Origin: Plectosphaerella cucumerina
Taxonomy: Eukaryota; Ascomycota; Sordariomycetes; Glomerellales; Plectosphaerellaceae
Direction: 5' to 3'
Length of the DNA: 64,000 nt
Assembly: GCA_020746995.1 (NCBI GenBank)
Contig: JAGPXD010000007.1
Span: 806,001 to 870,000, forward strand
Under the pieces are notes generated by a model, which ran no database searches, was not told the origin of the DNA, and was given only the letters and a program-made list of their open reading frames with translations. The position numbers were made by a program, and so were the translations under genes. Shown in pieces: positions 1-11,472 of the stretch (its first letter is position 1; each line of letters starts with the position of its first letter).

Positions 1-2199
1 AACCCGGGAAAGCCATGGAGATCCTGGAAAAGTATGGCGAGTGGACTAGCTCCAGTGTGTATGAGAACTGCCAAAGCTGCCGAGACTTGAACCCAAAATG
101 CAACCTGATACGCTCGCCTGAGTGGGCGAATGTCCTTGTTTTGGTAGGCAGCGTTGAGAGCATCAACTTGAGCAGCAGAGCTGGATGGCAGCCCCTGCGT
201 TCTTCGCCGCTCAAGAACAGATGTCGATACTCTCACAAAAATATTGAACAGTAGTGGTGAGAGCTGCCAGATGGGGGCAGACCACTCCCAAGATCGGGCT
301 GGATCCGGCATGGTAAAAAGTAAAGCGGGAATGATGTACCCAACAACTAGTGAAGGCAACAGAGAATTGGCCAGCGCTGGTGACACAGGACATCCAGTGG
401 GAACGGAGTGGCCGAACAAGGGAAGGAAGATTGCATGGACAGCGGCTACACGAGCGGTTCCCTGAAGCTGAATAGCGCAGGATATCAGGATCGGGAAAGC
501 GAGAGGTGTGAGCTGGTTTCCGATGCGATGACCTTCGATCGAGAAGATGAGAAGCGGCGAGATGAGCTGGCTGGCAGAGTAGAGGAGGCTGACTCTTTCA
601 GAGATGCTAGCGTCCAGCGGCCAAACGGACGTGGCATCAAAGAATCGGTCGGAGCTGTAGGTAAATACTGTCAGGATGAGAGAGGCGACCATGATGGGGA
701 GAAATGTCAGCCATGCGACGTTTGACATTGAGTTGGAAATCCGCTTGGCCGGCAGCTCGTCGCCGAAAGGGATGGCTCGCGCTCGATGAGGCACTGGAAG
801 TGTCTTGATATGCGACCCTCCGAGCATCAGAGCGCCGTTCCGACTCAATAGTTGTTCGCTTCCAAGGAATGGCATGGCGCAGGTGTTGACCAGGTAAGAC
901 ATGATTGGCCTTTCGTGGGCGAAGAGGGCCTGTTGCTGGTGTGCGGCCTTCACGACGGTCTTCGCTCGACGAAGCCTGGTGCTCTGGACCTGATGAAACG
1001 CTCGAGCAAGCTCTTCAGTGCGAAGACCATCGAAGTTGCCGCCCCGAAGGTCTCTCAGACGCATCAGAGCGTTGACGAGGTCGGCACATGCCTCAATGGC
1101 AATATTGCCGCCATGTCCGTTTATCGGGTTCGGCTAGAATGATTCACGTCAGTGTGGTACTTTTGGAGGAGATCTGTTTGGGGTGCCTACCTTGTGGGCA
1201 GAATCTCCAATGGTGACAATTCTTCTGAAATACCACTTCTTAAACACAAATTCGTGCAAAGGGGTCAGCGCGGACGAGATCCTGTGCTCGACAACGTCGC
1301 CAAATGTGATGCGCTCGGTGATTGGAAGATCCCGGTGTTTCGAGAAGAACTCTGCCTCGTCAACGTTGGTGTAGCGAGGAATGTCAGACCCGCGCCTCGT
1401 ATGCCGGAGCCTTTCGAAGAGGAACCAGTAAACCTTGTCGTCCGGTCCCGTGACGACAAGCTGCGACTTCTGGTCCCCGAGGACCATCTGCTGATCGCCC
1501 TTTGGCCATCCGGGAACATGCTGGGCAATGCCAAAACTGCATCGATAGAAGCAAGCGGCGTCTCCCTCCTCGTCGGGGTCAAAGTGCCCAGGTTCAAGCT
1601 TGGTGGCGAGCCCTCTCATGATCCCTCGGACGGTGCTGTGGACTCCGTCGGCACCCACCACGAAAGTCCCGGCATAGCGAGAGCCGTCTGCGCAGGAAAC
1701 CTCGACCCCTTCCGACGCAAGCACAATGTCCGAGACTGCTTTGTTAACTACGACCCTGTTCTTATGCTTCAGATTGTTGTACAGAATCTTCAAAAGATCT
1801 TGGCGATCAAAGAACAAGAACGGGTACCCATGTCTGCAGTGTTTGCTCGTCAGCTCCTGCTTTGGCCCTCTAGATCGAAGTACTTTACCGGCGGACCATG
1901 TGCTTGGTGATGTCGCCCAACTTGGTGAGTATCGAGCCATCGGCACGACGAATGTACGTCTGGCCAATGCTGATCTGCCCTTCAAGAAACTCAGAGATGG
2001 CGTCGTAAATGCCCAGTTGATCCAAGACTCGAAGCCCGTGTGGGAAGAGGCCAATGCTCGCGCCCACGTCGCACACGACGCTTGAGTGCTTCTCCAGCAG
2101 AATGTAGTCGAGGTCGTGCTTTTCGAGAATGTTTGCCAGAGTCAGGCCGGCAATGCCCGCGCCCACAATGACGATTTTGAACACAGGAGTTTCTGCCAT
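1..2199 (-). CDS. FAD-dependent monooxygenase with polytopic C-terminal region (3' end outside window)
   Basis: Probable flavin hydroxylase/epoxidase of the PaxM/AusM type found in fungal meroterpenoid and indole-diterpene pathways. Exons read 2199-1889, 1833-1191 and 1133-1; the introns (1888-1834, 1190-1134) have GTAAAG/CTGAC/TGCAG and GTAGGC/TGAC/TAG signals and restore the frame. Seen: Rossmann motif GAGIAG at residues 13-18, the second FAD motif GADG at 164-167, and the GD motif GDSAHK at 313-318 followed by NPINGHGGN. The start at 2199 puts the Rossmann strand directly at the N-terminus; an in-frame ATG at 2265 would add 22 unlikely residues. From about residue 459 the frame stays open for over 230 more residues with several hydrophobic segments, much longer than the one-helix tail of a usual 470-aa member. 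No stop is reached before the window edge. The flavoprotein assignment is firm; substrate and tail function are unknown. Confidence 0.85.
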
Positions 2200-3448
2200 G
2201 TGTTTTATCGTCGGCGACGTAGCGTTAGAAGATGTAGGTATCGGCGAGGACTTTGCGATGAACATGGAATCTGCGCAGGACTTTGAGGGTTATGAAATTC
2301 AGGACCAGCATTCAACCCACTGTTTGCTGCTTTTCAGGCTATTTGTTGGGCGTTGGGGCATCACAGGGGTCCGTGAGACCATACGACGCAGTATCCACAG
2401 CCTGCGGTCGGTAAGATCGCTCCTTCGGGGAAGGTCAGGCTTCAGTTGCGGAACACCAGGGTTGAAATCCTTCAAGGCAACCACGCGCATGTACTCGTAA
2501 GATAGGCCAGCTCACTGCCGCGTGGCCTTCGAGATGTTAGATCCATCATCCATTGGCAGCAGCCAGTCCCCGATTTTTATTTCGGCTCTCGATCTGTCTC
2601 TTGGCTGGCCCAAAGACATCGGCAATTGGGTGTAGGGTCTGGCCTGGGTGGCAGAATTAGCGGCGCTCTGTCCACACATCTCGTCACATGTTGACAACCC
2701 ATCGTGTAAAGCTGATGACGATGTTCGGGGCAATGCTACGAACCCGAGTCGGAGCATGATTTACGGATGCATAATGCGAAAATCAGATGTGAACCCGACA
2801 TTGCGGGGGTTTGCCGGCGAGTAAGGGGTCAGGGGGTCAACAAGGGGCGTCGATCCACTCGGCCGCGAAGCAGAGATGACGCTGCCAAGCGCACCGTAGA
2901 TTTTCTGCTTCCCAAGACGATCATCGAGAGCAGCTTGTTATTCTGTATTATCTGCACGCTAGAAAAGTCGAGCAGGAACATGGAATCATCAATTAGACAC
3001 TTCGCATAACTCTGGTAGGGGTCAAGTTGTTTGGTGAGCTCTTGGGGCTTCGAAGACTCATGTTCGTCAAGGGCAGAAAACCCGGCAAGTGGGATATTGA
3101 AGATCAGGTATGGAAGGAAATCCCTTATTCTGCATGCAGCTTTCAGGAACTTAAAGGTAACCTTAAGTCATTAAGCTTAAAGCACACCGGACGGGGGTGC
3201 CACGGCCAGATCCAGGCCAGAATCCGGGGCACCGCCACGCGGGGTTTCGTAGTGAAATCCACCGAATCCGGGAATACGCAGCGGTCCCGACGATGTCGTA
3301 TTCCTCACTTGGCATTTCGTTCCCCGGGCCTTAGGCCCAAGTGCACCCTTCGCCACGTCGCTTGACGGTCATAAGAAGAGCTTGATGTCCCTCATCTGTC
3401 TTCCCTCCTTCAGGCACATCAATTTTGCTATCCGCTCGTCCTTCCACG
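2200..3448. promoter_or_regulatory. Divergent intergenic region, FAD monooxygenase / secreted hydrolase
   Basis: This 1.25-kb stretch separates two genes that point away from each other, so it should hold both promoters. I see no convincing reading frame with conserved features and no strong TATA box in it. Confidence 0.4.
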
Positions 3449-5561
3449 ATGAAAGCCTTCACTTTCGGCTCAAGGTCAGTCATGTTTGTTACTTTGATGG
3501 TCTGAATGGCACTGACCTGTTTGAAGGGCCAACATCATTGGCTACATCGTCTGTTTGATACTTGACCGTGTCCACGCCGCTCCCTTTGACTCCAATTCCT
3601 CTACTGTCACCGAGTGCCAGCAAGCTTTCGAAGACGGTCCCTTCTGGATCACCGCAAACTGTATCGACCCAGTCTACGACACGCCGGTCTTCACCTCCGA
3701 CACCGAGGAAACCCAGCCCGTTCCTCACCGAAAGGTCTCTGGCTACTTCAACGGCACGAGAGCCGATTTCAACTTCTACCTGCCCCCGGCCGAGGTCTGG
3801 AAGGGCAGGTTCTTCCAGCATGTCTACCCTCTCCAAGATTCGAATGCTCGCCCTGAACGAGTTGCTTTCGGGGTGGAATACGGCGCTTACACCGTCAACG
3901 TGGCCGGCGTGGGTGGTTACAGGGCCGATGCTGCTGCCGCGAAGCTCTCCCGCAAGGTCGCTGCCGAGTATTACCGCTCGCACTGTGGTCACATCTACGG
4001 CTACGTCTACGGCGGCAGTGGCGGGTCTTTCGTGACGGCGGGGGCCGTGGAGAGCACTTCAGGGGTTTGGGACGGGGGCATACTTCTGATCCAGGGCATC
4101 CCGATGAGCAATCCGAACAACTGGCCCATTCGCGCTATGGCTGGGCTGTTCCTGGATCCTCAGAAAGAGAGTATTATCGACGCTGTCTCGCCGGGTGGCA
4201 GTGGGGACCCTTTCGAAGCTCTGAGCGAAGATGAGCGTGAGGTTCTCAGGGAGGTCACCGCCCTCGGCATCCCTTTGTCGTCTTGGGAGGTTTTCGAAGA
4301 CGTGGGACGAAACGGAATTGGAATGCTCAACCTCATCACAATCATGGTGGCTTCGGCCATCAAACAGCGCGATCCTTTATACCCTTACGACTTCTGGACC
4401 AAGCCTGGGTATCTTGGGACTGAGGAATCTGCTCTTGGCGACGCCTTTCGCAATGCGCTCGTTTCATTCAACTCGACGATCGGCAATGTCATTACTGCGG
4501 AGGACGGGACACCTACATCAGTCACTCTTGATGGTGTCCCAAGCAATATCACAGTCCTTGGCTTTGACTTTAACGTCTACTCGGACGGTCTTGTCGGTTC
4601 CATCACTGGTCAGCTTCATCCCGACAACGGCACCTTCACCGTGGATCCAACCTCAAACGCTACTGTTCTGGCGAAGTTGCAAGAGGGGACCGTCATCCAG
4701 GTCGACAACCGTCTCTTCCTGTCCGGGATTGCCCTGTACCGGCATCAGGTTCCTCCTGTCGAGGATGGCTACTACGGGTACGACATCTTGAGAGACGCGA
4801 ACGGCCAACCCCTCTATCCTCAGCGCGACGTTCTCATGGCCCCTCAGATCGCCCGCAGCGCAAGCGGCGGCGTTTCGCACTCTGGCAACATCACAACCAA
4901 AGTTATGGTCCTTCAGACGCTTCTTGACTATGAGGCGTGGCCGTGGCATGCCGACTGGTACAAGCGACGAGTTCAAAGCTCACTCGGGGACAGGTTTGAG
5001 GACAACTACCGGCTCTACTACATGGAAGCCGGATTGCATGCCATCGAGTCGCCGCAGTTCGACCCGCCCCATTCCGCCTATGCTGTTCCTGCCGGTGGAC
5101 TCGTCGAGCAACATCTTCTCGATCTCAGCGACTGGGTGGAAAGAGGTGTTCTGCCCCCCAAAGGAACTGGGTACACCATTGATGAACTTTCTCAAGTTCA
5201 CCTTGCTACCAGCGCCGAAGACCGAGGGGGCATTCAAGCCACTGTTGCACTGACGGTGGATGGATCCAACCGAACGGAGGCTGAGGTGGGAGAAGCAGTC
5301 GTCTTTCAGCTGCAAGTTGAGGTACCACCGGGCGCTGGAGATGTCGTGTCGACTGAGTGGGACTTCGACGGGAGTGGCATCTACACTGCTCTTGACTTTG
5401 GTGAGATAGGCCCGGTGGTGAAGCTGGATGTCTCACATGTCTACAAGACTCCAGGGACATACCTTGCTGGTGTCCGGATCTCTTCTCAGCGGTACGGAAT
5501 AGCCGATACTCCTTTCGCTCGGGTGTGGAACCTTGCACGTATGAGAGTGGTTGTTGAGTAA
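3449..5561 (+). CDS. Secreted alpha/beta-hydrolase-like protein with C-terminal PKD domain
   Basis: Predicted 686-aa extracellular protein. Exon 1 is only 26 bases (3449-3474), then an intron 3475-3526 (GTCAGT donor, CTGAC branch) and a single long exon 3527-5561. Splicing joins the initiator peptide to a hydrophobic stretch (IIGYIVCLIL) ending at VHAAPFD, a plausible signal peptide and cleavage site. A GYVYGGSGGS motif about 160 residues in resembles a hydrolase nucleophile elbow. The last ~100 residues contain WDFDGSG and SHVYKTPGTY, the usual core of a PKD (polycystic kidney disease) beta-sandwich. Several N-x-S/T sites fit a glycosylated secreted protein. I cannot name the substrate; tannase/feruloyl-esterase-like folds are one possibility. 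The tiny first exon is the least certain part. Confidence 0.75.
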
Positions 5562-5632
5562 TGGGCGACTGCAGTTAAACATCAGTCTAGACATGACACG
5601 TTAAGGTAGTGTGTTCAAGTGGCCTCTACATG

Positions 5633-7004
5633 TCACGGCAGCCACTCTTTGTAGGAAGACCCAAGTAACTCCCGCAGCTCTCGAAGGACGTGTTTTCCCC
5701 AGCCATCCAGCCACCAGTACCCATGCAGTGACTCCAGAAGTACGCCAAAGAAGCCCAGGATAATAAGGGCCGCCCGCTCCTTCTCGTTCAGTACCCTGAT
5801 GAACGACTCGTCAAGGGCCCATATCCAGGACATCACCGAAATGAAGTCCTCGCCCTTATTCTCGTCTGAAGCCGGCTTGGGCCGCGCAAGCTGCTCGAAG
5901 CAGCCGCGAATGGATGCGATCGGTGCCCTGAAAACAGTAGCCTCTTCGGCGCCGAGAGATACAGTGACGTCGGTCGATAACTTGTCTAGGAGTCTGTTCC
6001 AGTCCCAGCCAGGATGGCTGAGATCGAATCGACGGTCTCGAGGCTGTAAATCGGTCGATGGGCAACTACACCCAGATGGACGTTCCTTCGGGCCTGCATT
6101 CGGATCGAGAATACCAGAGAAGATGACCGAGGATCCGAATTGGCCGATGATCATTCTGACGCCGCGAAGTAGGTTGAGCCAGGCGACGCATCCGTCACTG
6201 GCGACAAGAACGAGATCGCCTTTTCTAGGCCCTCTCGCAAATGCAGTGAAGCTGATGAGTGCTGTGATGACATAGACTGCCTGGGCGTTGTCGATTGTCG
6301 TGTTTGTCACCATTGATGAGGCGGTCCTGATCGCAACTGCGTAGTGCTTCTCGGCAAAGCTGAGGTGTTTCGGTGCCTGCAGGATGTCGGTTCTCGCGAG
6401 GTGGAAGGCAGAGATGGAAAGCATGGCTTCGAGAATACCCGGGTGGTCTTTTGCAAGGAGAGGGGCGCCGTTGCTCCAGATATGCGGCTGTCCAATCGTG
6501 GGGGCGGTGACGGTGAGATAGTGGTGGAAAACCATCATCTCCTCGATGCCGAATGTCGAGGACGATTGAGGCGAGCCCTCTGTGGAGGGACTCCGCCCGT
6601 GCTGTCGGGATAATGAACCATTTCCCAGAGCTTCGAGCGTTTCGCGGGACCAATCACCCCGGGGGCGCCCTGGTTTCCGGCGTCCATCGTCCTGAGGCGA
6701 GGCAGACGAAGACAATTGACTGGCATCGCGCGGGAGAAAATCGCAGGGAACGCCGAACCTCTTGCATTTGTCGCACTCTGGCTTCGACTCGTCGCACTGC
6801 AAAAAGTGTCAGCGAAACGGCATGGCGTGCCGAGGGTCCTGGACTCACCTTGATCTTGCGCTTCTTGCAAGTTCGGCAGCCATGTCGCGACTTCTTGTGG
6901 GATCTTCTAGACTGTCCAGCGGTGTCGACCGGGGTCACCGAGCGCTCGCTGCCGACGGTTCCGTTTGGGTTCGACTTCTCTAACGGCTGATTGACGTCTG
7001 ACAT
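5633..7004 (-). CDS. Zn2Cys6 transcription factor
   Basis: Nuclear DNA-binding regulator of 439 aa. Exon 1 is 7004-6849 and exon 2 is 6796-5633; the intron 6848-6797 (GTGAGT donor, GCTGAC branch, TTTGCAG acceptor) lies inside the zinc cluster. Splicing yields the complete motif C-x2-C-x6-C-x6-C-x2-C-x6-C beginning CRTCKKRKIKC, flanked by basic residues. The remaining ~370 residues match the loosely conserved fungal Zn-cluster activator C-terminal half, with helices such as HHYLTVTAPTI and AMLSISAFHLA. The gene ends 71 bases from the convergent hydrolase gene. Its position between that gene and the FAD monooxygenase makes it a candidate local regulator; this is inference from position only. 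Confidence 0.9.
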
Positions 7005-7548
7005 GGCGAATTGTCTGCTGCTCGCCGGTCGCTGATGACGAACGGGCGAGATTTGCGGAAGTTTGGAAGCGAGACCCGAGATTTCCGCATCGGATACGTA
7101 AGATGAATGGCGATGCTTGCTAGACTTTTACGGGTTAGCAGCTGTCGGGCCGAGTCCGGGGAATGTGTAGCACCCGAAAATACTGCGGCGAATGCCGTTC
7201 AGGGGCATGGACGCCACCTGACGGCTGGTCTTCAAGGGGGACATGACATGTTCCATGGCCGGCCTACAAGCAGCCCAGTCGCTTGGATGAGCTGCAGCAT
7301 TGATGGCACTTCCGTTTATGCTAACAGTCGTCGGTCTTGTTCTCCAGTCGTGCTAGGTACCTACTTATTTCTCATGAAATCCTTTCCTCCAGCAACTGTA
7401 CAACTTGCCCGTACCCCCAAGAGTGCCAAGACGATTCCCCTTTCTCCTCAGCTGTTGTCCGCGCTGCTTCCTGGCGTCTCAGTTTTGTGAACCAGCCGTA
7501 CATTTCCTCCACTCCCACCGTCATTTTAAATTGCAGCAAGTTTGCTCC
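7005..7548. other. Intergenic region, no gene seen
   Basis: 544 bases between the regulator start and the GFA gene end. Short frames are present but none has a recognisable motif. It should include the promoter of the Zn2Cys6 gene. Confidence 0.4.
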
Positions 7549-8226
7549 TTACTTTCCGGACTTGGCCGCCGTCCAGGTCGCGATAGCGTCCATGAGAGGT
7601 GGAGAGAGCGCGTCGTAGGTCTCCAGACCAAGAGATTTGAACTGGTTCCTGACATCGCCCATGCGAGACGGGTCAAATCCTTGTTCGATGATGGAAGAGA
7701 CGAATGCGGCAAACTGCGGCTCCTGCCACCCCTGCTCATCCGACAACTCGGTATGGACAAAATCGAGGCCCTTGAATGCGTGATCCTTCTCGATACGGCC
7801 GAACAGGTGGACGCCGCAGTCGATACAGGCATTGCGTTGGATGGCTGCGTTCGGGTCGATGACAGAGAGCTTATGGCCGTTGGCCGTGACCTCGACCTTG
7901 TCCCTGGGAACGACGGCGATGACGGAGAAGAGGGCGCCCTCCGGCTTCCAGCACTTGGAGCAGCCGCAGGCATGGTTGTGGAGAACGTTGCTACCGATGG
8001 CCACCTCGACGGGGTTTGAGGTGCATTTGCACCTCAAGGTGCCTCCGTTGAAGCTCGAGCTTCCCTTGCGGATGCCATTCTCGAGGCTGGGGTGGAGGGG
8101 GAGAGACATGGCGGATAGCTTTCTGGTCTTCTCGTACTTTGTAAGGAAGGCAATGAGAGATACGACGACGGCTGTGGATATGGCAATCGGAGCACGGTTT
8201 CTCTTGATGAATGACTGAGACGACAT
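7549..8226 (-). CDS. GFA-family protein (glutathione-dependent formaldehyde-activating enzyme-like)
   Basis: The GFA family condenses glutathione with formaldehyde or has related roles; it binds zinc through cysteine clusters. Those seen here are LRCKC, HACGCSKCW and ACIDCGVHLFGRI. The frame from 8226 gives 225 aa, but family members usually start near the sequence MSLPLHPSLENGIRKG, whose ATG is at 8109 (187 aa, fungal Gfa size). The extra 39 residues contain a hydrophobic helix (ISTAVVVSLIAFLT) and a basic flank, so the long form would be membrane-anchored while the short form would be cytosolic. I think the 8109 start is at least as likely. No intron is needed. Formaldehyde detoxification is inferred from family membership. 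Confidence 0.85.
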   Translation of the reverse strand: MSSQSFIKRNRAPIAISTAVVVSLIAFLTKYEKTRKLSAMSLPLHPSLENGIRKGSSSFNGGTLRCKCTSNPVEVAIGSNVLHNHACGCSKCWKPEGALFSVIAVVPRDKVEVTANGHKLSVIDPNAAIQRNACIDCGVHLFGRIEKDHAFKGLDFVHTELSDEQGWQEPQFAAFVSSIIEQGFDPSRMGDVRNQFKSLGLETYDALSPPLMDAIATWTAAKSGK

Positions 8227-9521
8227 ATTAGTGTTGGCTCGAGGTCTTAGTGGTCGGGCTTTTGAAGGGGCTGGTTTGAGGCTTCAAGACGAGCTTCGGC
8301 TGAGCTTTCGGCGCACTGATGTCGGAATGAGGACGATGAATTCCGTGATGTCGGAGGGAAGTTTGACGAGGGGAAAGATCACACTCCCCTCTCGGCGTTA
8401 TCAACCTTCCCCGCGCGTCGCGAAGCAATAGGGTCGTGATCCGGGTCGAGTCAGTCCCCAATCCCCGATGGGACGTCTTGGAATCCCGACATCCCGAGAA
8501 ATCACCACCCCTCCGGCACGAGCTTGGGGTTGCATAGCCAAGCACGCAACCACCGTGGCTAAAGTCCGACCGTTCCATCGGAGCTGTTTCGCTCCCCGCG
8601 CTGGGGATCCCTTGCGCGGAACACGGCGCCGTATGCCGTGTTTTGGTCCGTGAGGTGAAGTCAAGGGGTTGAGCAGAAGACTGCGCCTGGGAGCTAAACT
8701 GCATCTGCCGAGTTGATCCGCCGCGACGGCTTTGTTTCGGCTTCTTGCCGGCAAATGAAGAGTATTTAGAAACAAGGCCCCTCTTCTTTTGATTCTTGTA
8801 GCTGAAGATTCGCGTTCTCGCGATTCCGAGCCGGCAGTTATTCCTGTGATGGCTTGAATGCTCACTGCCACTGCCTGGCTCAACCGCGAACAACCGGCAT
8901 GCCCCTTGGGACCGAGGAGGTCCAAAATCTCAGAAGACGATATACCCTCACATCGACCCATCATTTCAGTCGTTCCTTCGATCACAGATCTCCAAGGTTC
9001 TAGCGGCTTAGAGCGCGGGACGACAGGACGTCCTCAACTTCATGGTGCCGCACCGGAACTACGCCGGCGGTCCCTGGAGTTCAGGCCATGTCGGTTTGGC
9101 ACATGCCCCTGTTCAGCCTGTCCTATGTCAAACCATGGAAATGTCATTTATTACCTCGCTCATCGGTGGGACTGACCGGTGACAAAGACCCTTATCAGCG
9201 GTGACTGTGTTTGAAGTTCAATTGACGAGCTCTCGGAAATAGCACGATGCAGTGGGGTCTTGCGGCGCCCTATCGTGTGTTAAAACTACCCGATTGGCGC
9301 AGCGGATTGGAAGGGCGCGCGGAAGTGCGCCAAGTTTTTTTTTGACATGACACGTCTTTGACATGTTGACCCACCAATCTCCAGCTTCAAAAAGTCGACA
9401 TCAAGTTGCACAGAGAGCTTGCCTACCAGTCTACCAGAGATCAGCCGCGCCACACATTACAATCGCAAGGGACGATCTTGATGCCTCTTCGCTACAACTG
9501 TTCAATTGTCGGCATATCACC
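8227..9521. other. Intergenic region with one structured element
   Basis: 1.3 kb between divergently oriented genes. Open frames here look like chance frames in GC-rich DNA. The only structure I can support is the stem-loop plus T-tract at 9294-9343, listed separately. Confidence 0.4.
9294..9343 (+). other. Perfect stem-loop followed by T9 tract
   Basis: TTGGCGCA (9294-9301) is exactly complementary to TGCGCCAA (9326-9333), with a 24-base loop that contains a second GGCGC/GCGCC pairing option. It is followed at once by nine T residues (9335-9343). This looks like a Pol III-style end or a structured RNA 3' end; function unknown. The left arm also resembles a tRNA A box, but no B box follows. 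Confidence 0.35.
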
Positions 9522-10391
9522 ATGGGCTTCCGTGCTCCTTCGTCCACCAGCGTCGATCTGATCCCCTGGGATCATGAATCCGCAGATCACACCCAGCGTC
9601 TCATCGAGCAGCGCATCGAATGCGGCTGGCATGCAGATAAGCCTGATGGGCTGTGGAAGAGGCAGCAGGGGCAGGGCACAAAATGCATCTACTGGGTCGT
9701 AAGTGACCAATTGCCTTATTTCGCCGAGGATGATGGGGTCTGATTGCGTCAACAGGTGATCCGGCCCGACGACACGGGTGTGGCCCAGAACCTCGAAGCT
9801 CACATAAGCCCGGAGGTGAGATTCTGCTCCATGGCGGCCCGCTCCCGAGACTGAACCCCAGCGTAGCAAAGAATCCCCTTGCTGGACACCTGCACGACAC
9901 TCATGGGCGCGCCGGTGGTACCCACGAGAAAGCCGTTCATCCCGGTCGGACATATCGGCCTTGACACGACACATCCGGACGCGGACAAACTCAACCTCGA
10001 CAAACCGACTGAAGCAGTTATCTGGGTCAAGAGCCTATTCATCACCAAGTCGTTGCAGTGTAGCGGCCTGGGCAGAGCTGCGATGGACACCCTAGAGGCC
10101 ATGGCTGCCTCTGAGCCCCTGAGTGCAAGGACATTGATGCTCGACACTCTGCAGAAGGACGACCAGATGAAGCTCAAGGCCCCCAAGGTACGTAGCCCTG
10201 GGGAAAGATCGCGATACCATCGATGATGGACTAACATGCCTCAGTTGTCGACCCAGGCGTGGTATGAGCGTCGTGGTTACCGGACCATCCGCGAAGAGCC
10301 AGGGTTCTACAACGAAACCGAGGTTCCTGAAGCCAAGGCCTATGAGGGATTCGTTGCCAGAACGGTCTTTATGCGGATGGACCTAATTTGA
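9522..10391 (+). CDS. GNAT-family N-acetyltransferase
   Basis: Predicted 234-aa acetyl-CoA-dependent acyltransferase. Four exons: 9522-9698, 9756-9815, 9867-10187, 10245-10391. All three introns are phase 0 with GTAAGT, GTGAGA and GTACGT donors and CTGATT, CTGAAC and CTAAC branch sites. After splicing, the substrate-side strand VGHIGLD is followed by AVIWVKSLFITKSLQCSGLGRAAM; the element Q-C-S-G-L-G is the acetyl-CoA pyrophosphate-binding loop (motif A, Q/R-x-x-G-x-G). AWYERRGYR is motif B, where GNAT proteins end the CoA fold. The start is chosen at MGFRAP because exon 1 then encodes a compact N-terminal strand; an ATG at 9363 would add 53 residues of no family likeness. Substrate unknown. 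Confidence 0.8.
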
Positions 10392-11472
10392 GGCAATAAG
10401 GGAGTTCTTATGGCATGTGATGGAGAGGTGAGGTGCTGTCGGGCGTCGTGATCTGTCAATTGATGCGATGTCACTCTCACTGGTGCTGACAGCGCTGCAT
10501 GGCGATCAATAGGGGCGCAATGGCCTCAGCGCTTGGCGCTGCAGCCCACGTTGACTGCATCACCAACGGGACCGGGACTGTCACGAGTTCTCCGGGGTCA
10601 GAGATGCCGTAAACAAGTTTCCATCTTGTCGCCATACCTCCGAGGGGATTTCAAACCAGCAGCATGCTGGGCCTCACTTCTGCTTTGTTTGTTTCCTTCA
10701 AATATGAGCCACGTTCAATCATGCCCCGTCTGATACTCCGATAAGGTGAGAGAAGGTGATCAGGCATCGATCCGGGACACCCGACAGACACCCCGATATC
10801 CGGCAGTTCCAGGTCAATGAGGGGAAGCGGGCGGGTGTCTTTGTCCCCCACGGGCGATGATCGCAGCGTCGGTGGAACGATGACCACCGCCGACCCCAAC
10901 CCCGCATCAACCACCACGTAGTTCTATCACCGATCAGGCAGGTGGAAAGCCTCTGAACAACGTCAGAGGCGGGCGACGACATGATCCAACACCACCGGGT
11001 ACGCTCGGCGACCCCATGCAGCTGCCTTTACGGGAACACCATGACTCGATTGCATGGCCATTGCGAGCCATGACGACACCGCGAGTCTCGCCCGCCTCAC
11101 ACCGACCGCCCGAGAGGAAGACGCATGTTGGGGAGCTGTCGTGGGGCAGCACAACTACCCCGCCGACGGAGGTTGGGGAGCATCTCGAGATGATTCGCCC
11201 ATTCGCACATACCAAGACCTCAAGCTGGTGTTGGGCCCGGGACGACGCTGTCGAAGACGCGTGATTCTTGTTCTTCCTGCCGATGGAAGCCATTGCCCAA
11301 TGGCAACCTGCTCAGGACCGATGGCGAAGACGGATGGCGACATGAGGAGCAGGTCAGCAAGAAAAGAGCACTTATACCCGGTGTGCCTCTGCCGCCCATC
11401 CTCGTGTCTTCCCCCCGTCTGACCAAGGTGATTGTCCCATCTGGTCAGCTTACACCCAGCAGAGACACCATA
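10392..11472. other. Intergenic region, no gene seen
   Basis: 1.08 kb upstream of the M28 peptidase gene. Frames on both strands are short, arginine-rich and without motifs; I read it as promoter and non-coding DNA. Confidence 0.35.

Noticed and set aside
1869..1888. A 19-base gap in the FAD monooxygenase that would also restore the frame
   Set aside because: Far too short for an intron. The 55-base intron 1888-1834 fits the same phase, has a CTGAC branch and TGCAG acceptor, and joins the family-conserved RHGYP segment.
8228..8985. Two long minus-strand frames between the GFA and GNAT genes
   Set aside because: Overlapping frames of arginine/serine-rich text without motifs or splice logic.
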